NCBI RefSeq assembly: GCF_036021035.1
Contig: NZ_CP107930.1
Location: forward strand, 1,922,001 to 1,986,000
Length of the DNA: 64,000 nucleotides
Reading direction: 5' to 3'
DNA from: Kineococcus sp. NBC_00420
Lineage (GTDB): Bacteria; Actinomycetota; Actinomycetes; Actinomycetales; Kineococcaceae
The position numbers were made by a program, and so were the translations under genes. Of the stretch, positions 44,477-53,261 are shown piece by piece; position 1 is the stretch's first letter; each line of letters begins with the position of its first letter. The notes below the pieces were generated by a model that worked only from the letters and a program-made list of their open reading frames with translations, was not told the DNA's origin and ran no database searches.

Positions 44477-45574
44477 TCAGAGCACGCGCTGGAGGGTCAG
44501 GTCGGCGTCGAGGACGACGGCTCCCCCGCGGGCACCGGGTTCCAGGTGCCCGACGTCGGTGCGGCCCAGCACCCGGGCGGGGGTGGAGGTCAGGGCGGCG
44601 AGGGCGTCGTCGAGGTCGATCCCGGCGGTCTGCACCGCGAAGCGCAGCGCGTGGTCGAGGGTCAGCGTGCTGCCGGCGATCGAGCCCCCCTCGACGAGAC
44701 GCGCGACCCCGTCGACGACGTCGACCTCGAGGTCTCCCAGCAGGTAGCGGCCGTCCGCGGAACCCGTCGCCGCCATGGCGTCGGTGACCAGGGCGACGCG
44801 GCCCCGGCCGGCCCGGCGGGCGGCCAGCGACACGACGAGCGGGTCGAGGTGCACCCCGTCGGCGATGAGTTCGACGGTGACGCGGTCGTCGTCCAGCAGC
44901 GCCCCGACCGGGCCGGGGGCACGGTGGTGCAACGGCGGCATCGCGTTGAAGAGGTGCGTGGCGAGGCTGACCCCGGCGTCGACGGCCCGTCGCGCGGTGG
45001 CGGCGTCGGCGTCGGTGTGGCCGATGGCCGCGACCGCTCCGGCCGCGACGATCCGTTGCACGGCAGCCAGTCCACCCGGCAGTTCGGGGGCGAGGGTGAC
45101 GACGCGGACCAGCCCCGTGCCGAGCAGGCGGTCGAGGTCGCCCGGCTCGGGCTCCCGCAGCAGCGACGGGTCGTGCGCCCCCTGGTGCAGCGGGCTGAGC
45201 CACGGCCCCTCGAGGTGGACCCCGGCCAGCACCCCGTCGGTGACGAGGTCGGCGTAGGCGTCGAGGGTGGCGGCGAGGTCGTCGATCGGACGGGTCACGA
45301 GGCTGGCGACCAGCGTCGTGGTGCCGTGCGCGCGGTGCACGGCGGCGACGGTGCGGGCGTCCTCGAGCGAACCCCCGAAGCTCGCCCCGCCCCCGCCGTG
45401 GCAGTGGACGTCGACGAAACCGGGGACGACGTGCGCGCCGGTGACGACCTCGTCCGCCGCGGGCGCGGGACCCGTCCCGGCGGCCACGACCTCCCCCGCC
45501 CGCAGCAGCACCCACCCGTCGGGGACGACCCGTCCCCCGGTGTGGACCGTCCCCCGCGCGAGGACGGTGCTCAC
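44477..45574 (-). CDS. nagA: N-acetylglucosamine-6-phosphate deacetylase
   Basis: 365 aa. NagA motifs: VVPGFVDVHCHGGGGASFGG (metal HxH), HLEGPWLSPLHQGAHDP, IGHTDADA, THLFNAMPPLHHRAPG and LVTDAMAATG (catalytic Asp). Removes acetate from GlcNAc-6-P in amino-sugar catabolism and wall recycling. GTG 45574 overlaps the SIS gene stop (GTGA). Two genes form the operon, divergent from an RpiR regulator. Confidence 0.93.
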   Translation of the reverse strand: MSTVLARGTVHTGGRVVPDGWVLLRAGEVVAAGTGPAPAADEVVTGAHVVPGFVDVHCHGGGGASFGGSLEDARTVAAVHRAHGTTTLVASLVTRPIDDLAATLDAYADLVTDGVLAGVHLEGPWLSPLHQGAHDPSLLREPEPGDLDRLLGTGLVRVVTLAPELPGGLAAVQRIVAAGAVAAIGHTDADAATARRAVDAGVSLATHLFNAMPPLHHRAPGPVGALLDDDRVTVELIADGVHLDPLVVSLAARRAGRGRVALVTDAMAATGSADGRYLLGDLEVDVVDGVARLVEGGSIAGSTLTLDHALRFAVQTAGIDLDDALAALTSTPARVLGRTDVGHLEPGARGGAVVLDADLTLQRVL

Positions 45575-46611
45575 CGGGTCTCCGTCACCTTGCGCAGCCC
45601 GCGCGGCGCGTCCGGGTCGAGACCGCGGGCGACCGCCATCTCGAGGGCGAGGCGTTGCAGCGGAACGATCTGCACCACGGGAGCGAGGTCCTCGGGCATC
45701 CCGGTCGGCAGGTCGAGCCGGACGGTCGCGTCCGGGGCGCGGCCGGCGGGGGCGACCGCGCAGACGTCGGCTCCGCGGTCCTTCAGGGCGTCGAGGACCG
45801 GCGCCATGGCGTCCCCGCCGGGACCTTCGGCCACGATCGCGATGACGGGCCGGTCCGCGTCGACCATCGCCAGCGGGCCGTGCATGAGGTCGGCGGCGGA
45901 GAACGCCTGGGCGGAGAGGTAGCTCGTCTCCATGAGCTTCAGCGCGGCCTCGCGCGCCGTCGGGTAGGAGTACCCGCGGGCGGTGACCACGAGCCGGTCG
46001 ACGAAGCGGTAGCGCGCGGCGACCTCGGGGACGTCCGGGCTGGAGACGGCTCGTTCCAGGAACTGCGGCAACGCCTTCGCGGGCGTGAGGTCGCCCCCGC
46101 GCCAGGTCGTGATCAGCAGCCACAGCGTGAGGAGCTGGGCGGTGTAGCTCTTGGTCGCGGCGACGGCGAGTTCCGGTCCGGCGTGGACGTCGAGGTGGTG
46201 CTCGGCGGCGGCGGCCAGCGGGGAGGACGGGTTGTTGGTGACGGCGAGGGTGATCGCGCCGGCCCGACGGGCCGCGGCGGTCGACTCGACGAGGTCCGGT
46301 GACCCGCCGGACTGGCTGATGCTGATCCACAGCACCCCGCGCAGGTCGGGGGTCGCGCCGTAGACGGTGAGCGTCGAGGTGGAGGTCAGCCCGCAGGGCA
46401 GCCCGAGCCCGACCTCGACGAGGTACTTCGCGTAGAGGGCGGCGTGGTCACTGGTGCCGCGCGCGGTCAGCAGCACGGCCCGCGGGGCCGCCTCGCGGAT
46501 GAGGCCCGCGAGGCGCGCGATCTCCCCCGTTGCGCTGGAGAGGATCCGGTCGGCGACGGCCGGCTGTTCGGCGATCTCGGATCGGACGAGGTGTCCCCGG
46601 GGGGTGCTCAC
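45571..46611 (-). CDS. Double SIS-domain sugar-phosphate isomerase/deaminase (GlmS-like, AgaS/NagB-II type)
   Basis: 346 aa with two SIS domains, as in the isomerase half of GlmS but without the glutaminase. SIS signatures: LTARGTSDHAALYAKYLVE, SISQSGGSPDLVES, ATKSYTAQLLTL, and the second domain RGYSYPTAREAALKLMETSYLSAQAFSAADLMHGP. Likely deaminates GlcN-6-P after NagA. GTG 46611 (VSTPRGHLVRSEIAEQP) has GGAGC seven bases upstream and fits the family; GTG 46656 would add unrelated residues. Confidence 0.9.
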   Translation of the reverse strand: MSTPRGHLVRSEIAEQPAVADRILSSATGEIARLAGLIREAAPRAVLLTARGTSDHAALYAKYLVEVGLGLPCGLTSTSTLTVYGATPDLRGVLWISISQSGGSPDLVESTAAARRAGAITLAVTNNPSSPLAAAAEHHLDVHAGPELAVAATKSYTAQLLTLWLLITTWRGGDLTPAKALPQFLERAVSSPDVPEVAARYRFVDRLVVTARGYSYPTAREAALKLMETSYLSAQAFSAADLMHGPLAMVDADRPVIAIVAEGPGGDAMAPVLDALKDRGADVCAVAPAGRAPDATVRLDLPTGMPEDLAPVVQIVPLQRLALEMAVARGLDPDAPRGLRKVTETR

Positions 46612-46653
46612 GCGCTGCTCCAGTTCCGTGGTGCTGACGATGAAGGAAGTTGA

Positions 46654-46673
46654 CACGACCGTAGCCGTTCGTG
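46654..46673. promoter_or_regulatory. Possible operator between SIS gene and RpiR regulator
   Basis: CACGA-N10-TCGTG inverted repeat in the 97-bp divergent intergenic region. TTGACA (46650-46655) overlaps its left end and could be a -35 for the plus-strand regulator. Confidence 0.3.
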
Positions 46674-46708
46674 AAAGTCAGTGCCAGACCCCTGCTGGAC
46701 GGAGCTCC

Positions 46709-47632
46709 GTGACCGACCCCGCGCACGCCCCGACGACCGACCCGACGCACGACGCGACGACGCTGCACGCTCGCCTGCTCTCCGCGCTGCCCTCGGCCAC
46801 GGCGTCCGCGGCGCGCGTCCTGCGGGAACTGCTCGACGACCCCGCGGGCGCCGCCCAGCTGACCGTCACCGAGCTCGCCCGCCGGGCCGCCACGAGCGAG
46901 GCGACCGTGGTGCGTACCGCACGGTCCCTGGGTTTCCCCGGTTACCCGCAGCTGCGCCTCGCCCTCGCTGCTTCCGGCGCCGCCCACGAACCCGCCGCCC
47001 TGCTGACCGGTTCGCTCGAGGACTCCGCCGACCTCGCCACCGTCGTCGCGACGCTGGCCGCCGTCGAGACCGAGGCGATCACCGCGACCGCCCGCACGCT
47101 GGACGTCGTCGCCCTCGCCGCAGCCGCCGACGCGGTCCACACCGCGCGGGTCGTCGACTGCTACGGCATCGGCGCCTCGGGCCTGCTGGCCGCGGACTTC
47201 GACCACAAGGCCGCCCGGGTCGGTCTCCTCACCCGGCTGCGCACCGAGGGGCACGGCGCCCTCGTCAGTTCCGCCCTGCTGGAACCCGGCGACACGGCCC
47301 TCGTCGTCAGCCACTCGGGGCGGACGGTCGACGTCGTGACCGCCGCCCGGCAGGCGCGGGACCGGGGAGCCACCGTCGTCGCGGTGACGAGTTCGGCGGG
47401 TTCGCCGCTGGCCGGGTACGCGGACCACACGCTGGTCGCGACCGGGCGGGAGACGGCCTACCGCGCGGGGGCGATGGCGAGCCGCGCGAGTTCCCTGCTC
47501 GTCCTCGACTGCCTGTACGTGGCGGTCGTGCAGCGACTCGGGAGTTCCGCCACCGCTGCGCTGCAACGGACCTACCGCGCCGTCGAGGGACCGCGGTCGG
47601 CCGAGGGCGGGCGACCGGTCCGTCGCCGGTAG
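46709..47632 (+). CDS. MurR/RpiR-family regulator
   Basis: 307 aa. N-terminal RpiR HTH (LTVTELARRAATSEATVVRTARSLGFPGYPQLRLALA) and C-terminal SIS domain (VVDCYGIGASGLLAADFDHKAARVGLLTR; LVVSHSGRTVDVVTAARQARDRGATVVAVTS). Senses a phosphosugar; divergence from nagA and the SIS enzyme implies it controls amino-sugar use. GTG 46709 has GGAG five bases upstream. Its 3' end overlaps the AraC gene by 61 bp. Confidence 0.92.
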   Translation: MTDPAHAPTTDPTHDATTLHARLLSALPSATASAARVLRELLDDPAGAAQLTVTELARRAATSEATVVRTARSLGFPGYPQLRLALAASGAAHEPAALLTGSLEDSADLATVVATLAAVETEAITATARTLDVVALAAAADAVHTARVVDCYGIGASGLLAADFDHKAARVGLLTRLRTEGHGALVSSALLEPGDTALVVSHSGRTVDVVTAARQARDRGATVVAVTSSAGSPLAGYADHTLVATGRETAYRAGAMASRASSLLVLDCLYVAVVQRLGSSATAALQRTYRAVEGPRSAEGGRPVRRR

Positions 47633-48462
47633 GCGGCGCTCAGGCTGAACGCGTCGGCGTAGCCGACCTCGCGGGCGATGGCGGCGATCGTCCGGTCGCC
47701 GGTCCGCAGCAGTTCGGCGGCGAGGTCGAGGCGGTGGGCCCGGAGGTAGGCGATCACCGGCTCCCCCGTGAGACCGGGGAAACGCCGCGCGAGGGACGCC
47801 CGGGAGACGCCCACCCGACCCGCGAGCTCCCCGACGCTCCACTGCCGGGCGGGATCGCCGTGCAGGAGTTCCAGCACCGGACCCACCACGGGATCGGCCA
47901 CCGCCGCGAGCCACCCGGTGTCGTCGCGCGACCGGAGCACCGTGATGACGAGGAGGTCCACGAGACGGTCGAGGACAGCGTGCTGCCACGCCCCTTCCCG
48001 CACCGACTCCGTGGTCAGGAGTTCCCGCAGCGCCGGTGGTGCGGGAGCCCGCACGACCGCGGGGAGGGCGGCGAGGACACGCCGGTCGAGGACGTCACCC
48101 GTCGGGTAGGTGGCGTGGACGACGAGGGTCTCCGCCCCCAGCGCGGTCCCGTAGCTGCGGGCCTGGTCCAGGCGCCACCGGTCGCCCGCCGCGACCGCGG
48201 GTTCACCGGGTTCCCGACTCCGCCCCGGACCCTCGACGACGACCCCGGGCAGGGTTCCCCGGGCGTCCCGGAGTTCGTGCGGGCCGCGGACGAGCAGCAC
48301 GTCGCCCGGTTCGACGACCTCCCCGGCGCACCCGGCCGCACCGCGGACGAGCACGTGGACGGTCAGTCCCGCGTCGCCGACGAACCGCATCCCCCACGGT
48401 TGCGCCAGGTAGGAGAGCGAGACGTGCGTGCGGACCCTCCCGCCGAGCAGATCACCGAGCAC
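47572..48462 (-). CDS. AraC-family regulator with cupin-type sensor
   Basis: 296 aa. N-terminal half has a cupin-like AraC sensor (FVGDAGLTVHVLVRGAAGC; EPGDVLLVRGPHELRDARG); the C-terminal double HTH is VGELAGRVGVSRASLARRFPGLTGEPVIAYLRAHRLDLAAELLRTGDRTIAAIAREVGYADAFSLSAAYRR. Resembles regulators placed next to oxidoreductases, but none adjoins here. GTG 48462 starts VLGDLL. Convergent overlap with the RpiR gene. Confidence 0.9.
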   Translation of the reverse strand: MLGDLLGGRVRTHVSLSYLAQPWGMRFVGDAGLTVHVLVRGAAGCAGEVVEPGDVLLVRGPHELRDARGTLPGVVVEGPGRSREPGEPAVAAGDRWRLDQARSYGTALGAETLVVHATYPTGDVLDRRVLAALPAVVRAPAPPALRELLTTESVREGAWQHAVLDRLVDLLVITVLRSRDDTGWLAAVADPVVGPVLELLHGDPARQWSVGELAGRVGVSRASLARRFPGLTGEPVIAYLRAHRLDLAAELLRTGDRTIAAIAREVGYADAFSLSAAYRRRTGRPPSADRGPSTAR

Positions 48463-48562
48463 CCCTGCACCGTAGACGCCGGAACATGCCCGTGAGCACC
48501 GGGAACCTGTCGCTCCGTCCCGGGGAGAGGTGGACTGGGTCCGGGAACCTGAGGAGGAAACG

Positions 48563-49066
48563 ATGCTGATCGTCCTGTCCGGCCTGCCCGGCAGCGGGAA
48601 GACGACCGTGGCCCGGGCACTGACCGCCCGCGCGGGCGCGGTGCACCTGCGGATGGACACCGTGGAGCAGGCCCTCGTCGACTCCGGCCACGAGACCCAC
48701 CCCGTGAGCCCCGCCGGGTACTACGTCCTGCGCGCCCTGGCGGGCGACCTGCTGCGCCAGGGACACACCGTGGTCGCCGACAGCGTGAACCCGTTGACGA
48801 TCACGCGGGAGACGTGGCGAGAGGTCGCGCGCGAGGCCGGCGTGGGGTTCCGCGAGGTCGAGGTCGTGTGTTCCGACGTCGCGCAGCACGAACGGCGGGT
48901 GCGCGAGCGCGTCGGTGACATCGCGGGGTTGCCGCTGCCCACCTGGGAGGACGTGCAGGCCGTGGAGTTCGAGCCGTGGGACGGGAACCGGCTGGTGGTC
49001 GACACCGCGACGGAGGCGGTCGCCGCGGCCGTCGAACGCGTGCTCGAGGGGTCGACCCGACCGTGA
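48563..49066 (+). CDS. P-loop kinase/ATPase, small (AAA_33 type)
   Basis: 167 aa. Walker A LSGLPGSGKTTVARAL at residues 5-13, HLRMDTVEQAL and VVADSVNPLTITRETW give the shape of small metabolite kinases (zeta-toxin/chloramphenicol-phosphotransferase-like group). Substrate unknown. ATG 48563 follows GAGGAGGAAACG. Alone on this strand between two minus-strand genes. Confidence 0.85.
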   Translation: MLIVLSGLPGSGKTTVARALTARAGAVHLRMDTVEQALVDSGHETHPVSPAGYYVLRALAGDLLRQGHTVVADSVNPLTITRETWREVAREAGVGFREVEVVCSDVAQHERRVRERVGDIAGLPLPTWEDVQAVEFEPWDGNRLVVDTATEAVAAAVERVLEGSTRP

Positions 49067-49090
49067 CGGGTGGAGGAACGTCTTCCGTCC

Positions 49091-49609
49091 TCAGGGGCGG
49101 AAGACCATCAGGAGGGTCTCGTCCTCACCGCGCTCCCCCGTGGGCACGAAACCCGCCCGCTGCCAGGCGGCGATCGCCCGGGCGTTGTCCACCCCGGGGT
49201 CGACGGTGAGGGTCCCCCAGCCGGAACGGGTCAGCTCCTCGGCCAGGGCCCGAGCGACCCGGGGGCCCGTCCCCCGACCCTGCGCGTGCGCGGCCAGGAA
49301 CATGTCGAGGCCGGCAGTGCCGTCGGGGTCGCGCCAGGCCTGCAGCAACCCGACCGGCTCGCCGTCCCGCAGCACGAGGTGGACGACGACGTCGGGGGCG
49401 CGCGCTCCGGTGTACTTGCGCCGGACCTCCGCGAGCGGCACCGGTTCGCCGCCCCACCAGCGGTGGACACGGGGGTCGGCCAACCACCCGGTGATGAGTT
49501 CGGCGTCCTCGGACGTGCTGAGCCGCAACCCCTCACCGCCCACGCCGAGCGCCCGCGGGTGCGACCGGCGCGGGTCGCCGTGCAGCGCCGCATCCCAGGG
49601 TTTCGCCAC
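49091..49609 (-). CDS. GNAT N-acetyltransferase, AAC(6')-like
   Basis: 172 aa. Pattern LRLSTSEDAELITGWLADPRVHRWWGGEPVPLAEVRRKYTG, GLDMFLAAHAQGRGTGPRVARALAEEL (acetyl-CoA loop) and TVDPGVDNARAIAAWQRAGFV resembles AAC(6')-Ib and its housekeeping relatives. Acetylates some amine; a resistance role cannot be claimed. GTG 49609 lies one base after the upstream gene's stop, so the two are coupled. Confidence 0.85.
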   Translation of the reverse strand: MAKPWDAALHGDPRRSHPRALGVGGEGLRLSTSEDAELITGWLADPRVHRWWGGEPVPLAEVRRKYTGARAPDVVVHLVLRDGEPVGLLQAWRDPDGTAGLDMFLAAHAQGRGTGPRVARALAEELTRSGWGTLTVDPGVDNARAIAAWQRAGFVPTGERGEDETLLMVFRP

Positions 49610-49610
49610 G

Positions 49611-50864
49611 TCAACCCCTCGCCGACGGGATCCCGCTGCGCAGCAGCACGTCCAACGCCTCGACCGGTCGCAGGGGCACCTCGAGAACCAGGTGGGCCGT
49701 CTCGTCCCCGAGGTCGCGGCGCCAGCCCAACCGGGTGGACGTGCGGCCCGAACGCTGGATCCCGACCCGGTGGCCGCCGACGCGGACCAGGGTGCGCCCG
49801 CCCGCCGCGGAGTGCAGGTCGGTCGTCGGTCCCGGGTCGGTGTGGTCGGCGTCGCGACGCCGGACGACGATCGTGAGCGTCGCCACTCCGGATCCCACCT
49901 CCTGGTGGAACGGCACCTCGTCGAGGGAGACACCGGGCGGCACCCAGCACACGAACACCGGCCGGTGTTCCTCCTCCCGCAGGAGCGGAACCGCACGGTC
50001 GGGAAGTTCCCCGGCCTCCCAGCTGAAGCACTCCCGCCGGTACCCGGCCTCGGTCAGCGCGCTCAGTTCCGGGACGGGGAGACCGAGCCGGTCCGCGAGC
50101 TCCCGGGAGGTCCGGCGGCGCAGTTCCTGCGCGATCGCGCCGCGTCCCCACAGCCCCAGTCCACCGCCACGCATCCCCCCGGGACGCCGCAGGTGTCGCA
50201 GGACCTCGACGACCTCCGCCGCCAGCGGGAGGGAGACCTCGGGTTCGGGGTTCGCCACGGCCCACGCGGCGGCGGCCTCCTCGGCCACCCGGGCCGGCCA
50301 CAGGGCCAGTTCCGGCTGCTGCCAGGTGCTCGGCTCCGCGAGCGGCCACTCGACGATGCGCGGCATCGGAACCCCACCCATGCCGTAGAACCCGTCGCGA
50401 CCGTCGGGCAACCGCGGCGAGTAGTACTGGACGTGGGCCTGGGTGCTGGACTCCACGGCAGCCAGGACGTAACGGGTGGTCTCGTGGTCGAGGCCGCTGA
50501 GGACGTCGGCGAGGTCGACGGGGCCGGCGCCGGCGAGACCGGCGGCGATCCTGAGGAGTCGCGGGTCCTTCCCGGGGTGGCGGACCTCGTCGTGCAGCAC
50601 ACCGCCGTACTCCGTCGCGGCGACGGCCTCGGCCCACCGGACGACCGCGCGGGGTCGCTGGTCGGGGTCGCGCGGGGAAGGCGCTCCGATCGCGATGAAC
50701 CCCGCGGCGTCCATCGACGCCAACCACCCGGTGCGGCGTCGCAGCAGTTCCACGGCCGCCTGCCGCCCGCCCCCGACCTCGTCGTGGGCCCGGACCAGGA
50801 CCCCACCGAGTTCCTCGGGCGGAAGCCCACTGGGGCAGGCGAACTCGTCCTCGTCCTCCCACAC
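49611..50864 (-). CDS. Protein of unknown function, coupled to a GNAT gene
   Basis: 417 aa, soluble, Trp- and Arg-rich, no signal or TM. No domain recognised. The central region holds ARVAEEAAAAWAVANP and a GGGLGLWGRGAIAQELRRRTSRELADRLGLP stretch; the C-terminal third is beta-rich with EVPFHQEVGSGVATLTIVVRRRD. GTG 50864 follows GGAGGTTGCG. Stop is one base before the acetyltransferase start, so the two act together or share regulation. Confidence 0.8.
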   Translation of the reverse strand: MWEDEDEFACPSGLPPEELGGVLVRAHDEVGGGRQAAVELLRRRTGWLASMDAAGFIAIGAPSPRDPDQRPRAVVRWAEAVAATEYGGVLHDEVRHPGKDPRLLRIAAGLAGAGPVDLADVLSGLDHETTRYVLAAVESSTQAHVQYYSPRLPDGRDGFYGMGGVPMPRIVEWPLAEPSTWQQPELALWPARVAEEAAAAWAVANPEPEVSLPLAAEVVEVLRHLRRPGGMRGGGLGLWGRGAIAQELRRRTSRELADRLGLPVPELSALTEAGYRRECFSWEAGELPDRAVPLLREEEHRPVFVCWVPPGVSLDEVPFHQEVGSGVATLTIVVRRRDADHTDPGPTTDLHSAAGGRTLVRVGGHRVGIQRSGRTSTRLGWRRDLGDETAHLVLEVPLRPVEALDVLLRSGIPSARG

Positions 50865-50900
50865 CGCAACCTCCCCCCACGCTCTTCCGACCGTCCCTGC

Positions 50901-52064
50901 TCACCACGTGGCGACGGTGTGCCGTTCCACGTGCTCCAGGTCCAGGTCGTCGCCGAGCCCAGGGGTTTCGGGCATGGCCACGAACCCGTCGGCGTCCATC
51001 GTGTCGACGATCGAGTTCAGGTGCGGTGGGACCCGGTCGTAGTCCAGGTGCGGGTGCAGCAACCCGCGCTCGTACCAGCGACCGTTGCCCATCGCGCCGA
51101 GCAGGGCCAGGTTCGCCGATCCCGGCCCGTGGATCTCGCAGTCCATCCCGAACGCCTCGGCGACGTGCACGGCCTTCATCGCCGCACCGATGCCGGCCCC
51201 GTTGGAGGCCCCCACCCGAAGGATGTCGCACGCCCCGGCGACCGCCCACTCCGCACGGACGTGGAACGTCCCGAACGCCGTCTCGGGCCCGACGACCGGG
51301 ATCTCCAACTGGTCGGCGAGCCAGCGGTAGGACTGCATCGAGGACTCCTCCATGGGTTCCTCGTACCAGGCGAAACCCAGCTCCTGGATGGCCCGGCCCA
51401 GGGTGAGCGCCTCCACCCGGGAGTACCAGTGGTTGGCGTCGAGCATCAGGGGGACGTCCGGCCCCACCGCGTCGCGGACGGCGATGCAGGCGGCGATGTC
51501 CCGCCGGACGTCGGGAGCCCCGGGGACGGGCGGCATCCAGGTGTGGAGTTTGATCGCCGGGTACCCCTGGTCCAGGAGCTGCACCGCGAACTCCCCGTAC
51601 TCCTGCGGGGAACTCAGCCCGCCGGGGACGTCGTCGCCGCACATCGTGCTGCCGTAGGCGGGAACCCGGTCGCGCACCCCGCCGAGCAACCGCCACACGG
51701 GCATCCCGGTCCGCCGTCCGAGCAGGTCCCACAACGCCTGGTCGACGGTGCTGAGGGTCCGGTCCAGCAGTGCGCCGTGGGTACCGCGTCGACGTTTCGC
51801 CAGCTCGTACCAGAGCCGGTCGCGCTGGTACGGATCCGCCCCGAGCAGGACGGGCCGGACGTGCTGCTCGACCAGGGAACGTTCGACCGCGTGGGAAGGA
51901 GCTGCGAGACAACGGCCTTCGACCCCGTCGCCGTCCCGGACCGTCAGCAGCGCGGCCGTCGTCGTGCGCCCGGGGCCGGGGTGGGCGTGACCGTCGCTGT
52001 CGACGTGCAGCCGGGTCTCGGTCTCGAAGACCCGGACCGAGACGTCGGTGATGCTCGTGGGCAC
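50901..52064 (-). CDS. Mandelate racemase/muconate lactonizing (enolase superfamily) enzyme
   Basis: 387 aa. N-terminal capping domain, then barrel motifs: AIKLHTW (K-x-H rather than K-x-K), MLDANHWY (metal Asp), FAWYEEPMEE (metal Glu), VVGPETAFG (metal Glu) and the late MDCEIHGPGSANLA with catalytic His. The K-x-H form suggests a sugar-acid dehydratase or epimerase rather than mandelate racemase. GTG 52064 follows AGGAGG. No pathway partner in the vicinity. Confidence 0.88.
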   Translation of the reverse strand: MPTSITDVSVRVFETETRLHVDSDGHAHPGPGRTTTAALLTVRDGDGVEGRCLAAPSHAVERSLVEQHVRPVLLGADPYQRDRLWYELAKRRRGTHGALLDRTLSTVDQALWDLLGRRTGMPVWRLLGGVRDRVPAYGSTMCGDDVPGGLSSPQEYGEFAVQLLDQGYPAIKLHTWMPPVPGAPDVRRDIAACIAVRDAVGPDVPLMLDANHWYSRVEALTLGRAIQELGFAWYEEPMEESSMQSYRWLADQLEIPVVGPETAFGTFHVRAEWAVAGACDILRVGASNGAGIGAAMKAVHVAEAFGMDCEIHGPGSANLALLGAMGNGRWYERGLLHPHLDYDRVPPHLNSIVDTMDADGFVAMPETPGLGDDLDLEHVERHTVATW

Positions 52065-52166
52065 GGGGTGTCTGCCTCCTCGCAGCGTGTGCGACCGACC
52101 CTAGGCAGCGGGCGGAGGGGTGTCAACGAAACCCCCTCCGCGCAACTCCCCGTCGACGGGACCGGG

Positions 52167-52934
52167 TCAGGGCAGGGTGAGGACGACCGGGCCGTCGGAG
52201 GTGATCGCCACGGTGTGCTCCTCGTGCGCCCCGGAACTCCCGTCGACGCTGCGCATCGTCCACCCGTCGTCGTCGGTCGTGAACTCGGGGCTCCCACCGG
52301 CCATGAACCAGGGTTCGATGGCGACGACCAGCCCGGGCTTGAGGACGAGCCCGCGACCGGCGCGGCCGTCGTTGGGGACCGACGGGTCCTCGTGCATCGT
52401 ATGCCCGACGCCGTGACCGCCGAAGGTGGTGTTGACCCCGCACCCGTGCGCCCGGCCGACGGCGCCGATCGCGGCGGAGACGTCACCGATCCGGTTCCCG
52501 ACGACGGCGGCGGCGATCCCGGCCGCGAGCGCCTCCCTGGTCGCCGCGACGAGTTCCGCGTCACCGGGGCGGGGGGTGCCGACGCTGAAGGTCGTGGCGG
52601 AGTCACCGGCCCAGCCGTCGAGGACCGCACCGCAGTCGACGCTCAGCAGGTCACCGTCGCGCAGGACGTAGCGGCCGGGGATCCCGTGCAGCACCGCGTC
52701 GTTCACCGAGGTGCAGATGACCCCGGGGAAGGGCGAGTCGGCGAACCCGGGCTGGTAGCCGAGGAACGGGGAGGTCGCGCCGGCTCCGAAGATCACCTCA
52801 CGGGCGACGGCGTCGAGTTCGTCGAGGCGCATCCCGACGGCCGCGTGCTCCTTCACCGCGGCCAGGGCGGCGCCGACGACCCGACCGGCGGCCCGCATCC
52901 CCTCGATCTCGCGGGGTGTCTTCAGCTCGACCAC
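52167..52934 (-). CDS. map: Methionine aminopeptidase, type I
   Basis: 255 aa. Metal ligands are seen in order: D in LLSVDCGAVLDGWAGDSATTF (two Asp), H in GGHGVGHTMHEDPSVPN, E in VVAIEPWF and E in SGAHEEHTVAI. Removes N-terminal Met from nascent proteins. It is not beside ribosomal genes as the housekeeping copy normally is, so probably a second copy. GTG 52934 has GGAGGTCGAC. Divergent from an XRE regulator 57 bp away. Confidence 0.92.
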   Translation of the reverse strand: MVELKTPREIEGMRAAGRVVGAALAAVKEHAAVGMRLDELDAVAREVIFGAGATSPFLGYQPGFADSPFPGVICTSVNDAVLHGIPGRYVLRDGDLLSVDCGAVLDGWAGDSATTFSVGTPRPGDAELVAATREALAAGIAAAVVGNRIGDVSAAIGAVGRAHGCGVNTTFGGHGVGHTMHEDPSVPNDGRAGRGLVLKPGLVVAIEPWFMAGGSPEFTTDDDGWTMRSVDGSSGAHEEHTVAITSDGPVVLTLP

Positions 52935-52960
52935 GTCGACCTCCTGCTCGTCACGGACCT

Positions 52961-52988
52961 GGTATTCCTATCCCGGTATTAGTATCAC
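52961..52988. promoter_or_regulatory. Tandem 14-bp repeats between map and the XRE gene
   Basis: GGTATTCCTATCCC (52961) and GGTATTAGTATCAC (52975) agree at 11 of 14 positions, abutting head-to-tail. TAGTAT (52980-52985) inside the second is a -10 six bases before ATG 52992. Probable binding site for the XRE protein. Confidence 0.5.
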
Positions 52989-52991
52989 TCC

Positions 52992-53261
52992 ATGGTCCGT
53001 CCGCCGCTGCCCGAGGAAGTCCGCGCCCGAGGTCGTCTCCTGGGCGAACTGCTCCGCTCCGCGCGCGGCGAGCGCACCGTCCCGCAGATCTCCGCCGCCT
53101 CCGGCGTCCCGGCCGAGACGCTGCGCAAGATCGAGTCCGGTCGCATCCCGACCCCCGCGTTCTTCACCGTCGTGGCCCTCGCGGATGCCCTGGACCTGCC
53201 CCTGGCGGACCTCGTGACCCACTGCGCCGCACCGGCTCCCCGGGCCGAGGGGGTCGCGTGA
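52992..53261 (+). CDS. XRE-family HTH regulator
   Basis: 89 aa, essentially one HTH_3 domain (LGELLRSARGERTVPQISAASGVPAETLRKIESGRIPTPAFFTVVALADALDLPLADLV). ATG 52992 has no SD; TAGTAT lies six bases upstream, so leaderless. The stop overlaps the FAD oxidase start (GTGA). It probably controls itself and the divergent aminopeptidase. Confidence 0.9.
   Translation: MVRPPLPEEVRARGRLLGELLRSARGERTVPQISAASGVPAETLRKIESGRIPTPAFFTVVALADALDLPLADLVTHCAAPAPRAEGVA

Noticed and set aside
46650-46678. TTGACA-17-GAAAGT as a firm promoter for the RpiR gene
   Set aside because: The -10 matches poorly; kept only as a remark under the nearby inverted repeat.
48915-52982. Open frame of over 4 kb on the plus strand across several minus-strand genes
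   Set aside because: Runs through GNAT, the unknown protein, the enolase-type enzyme and map on the other strand; repetitive Arg/Pro/Gly composition and no start or SD.
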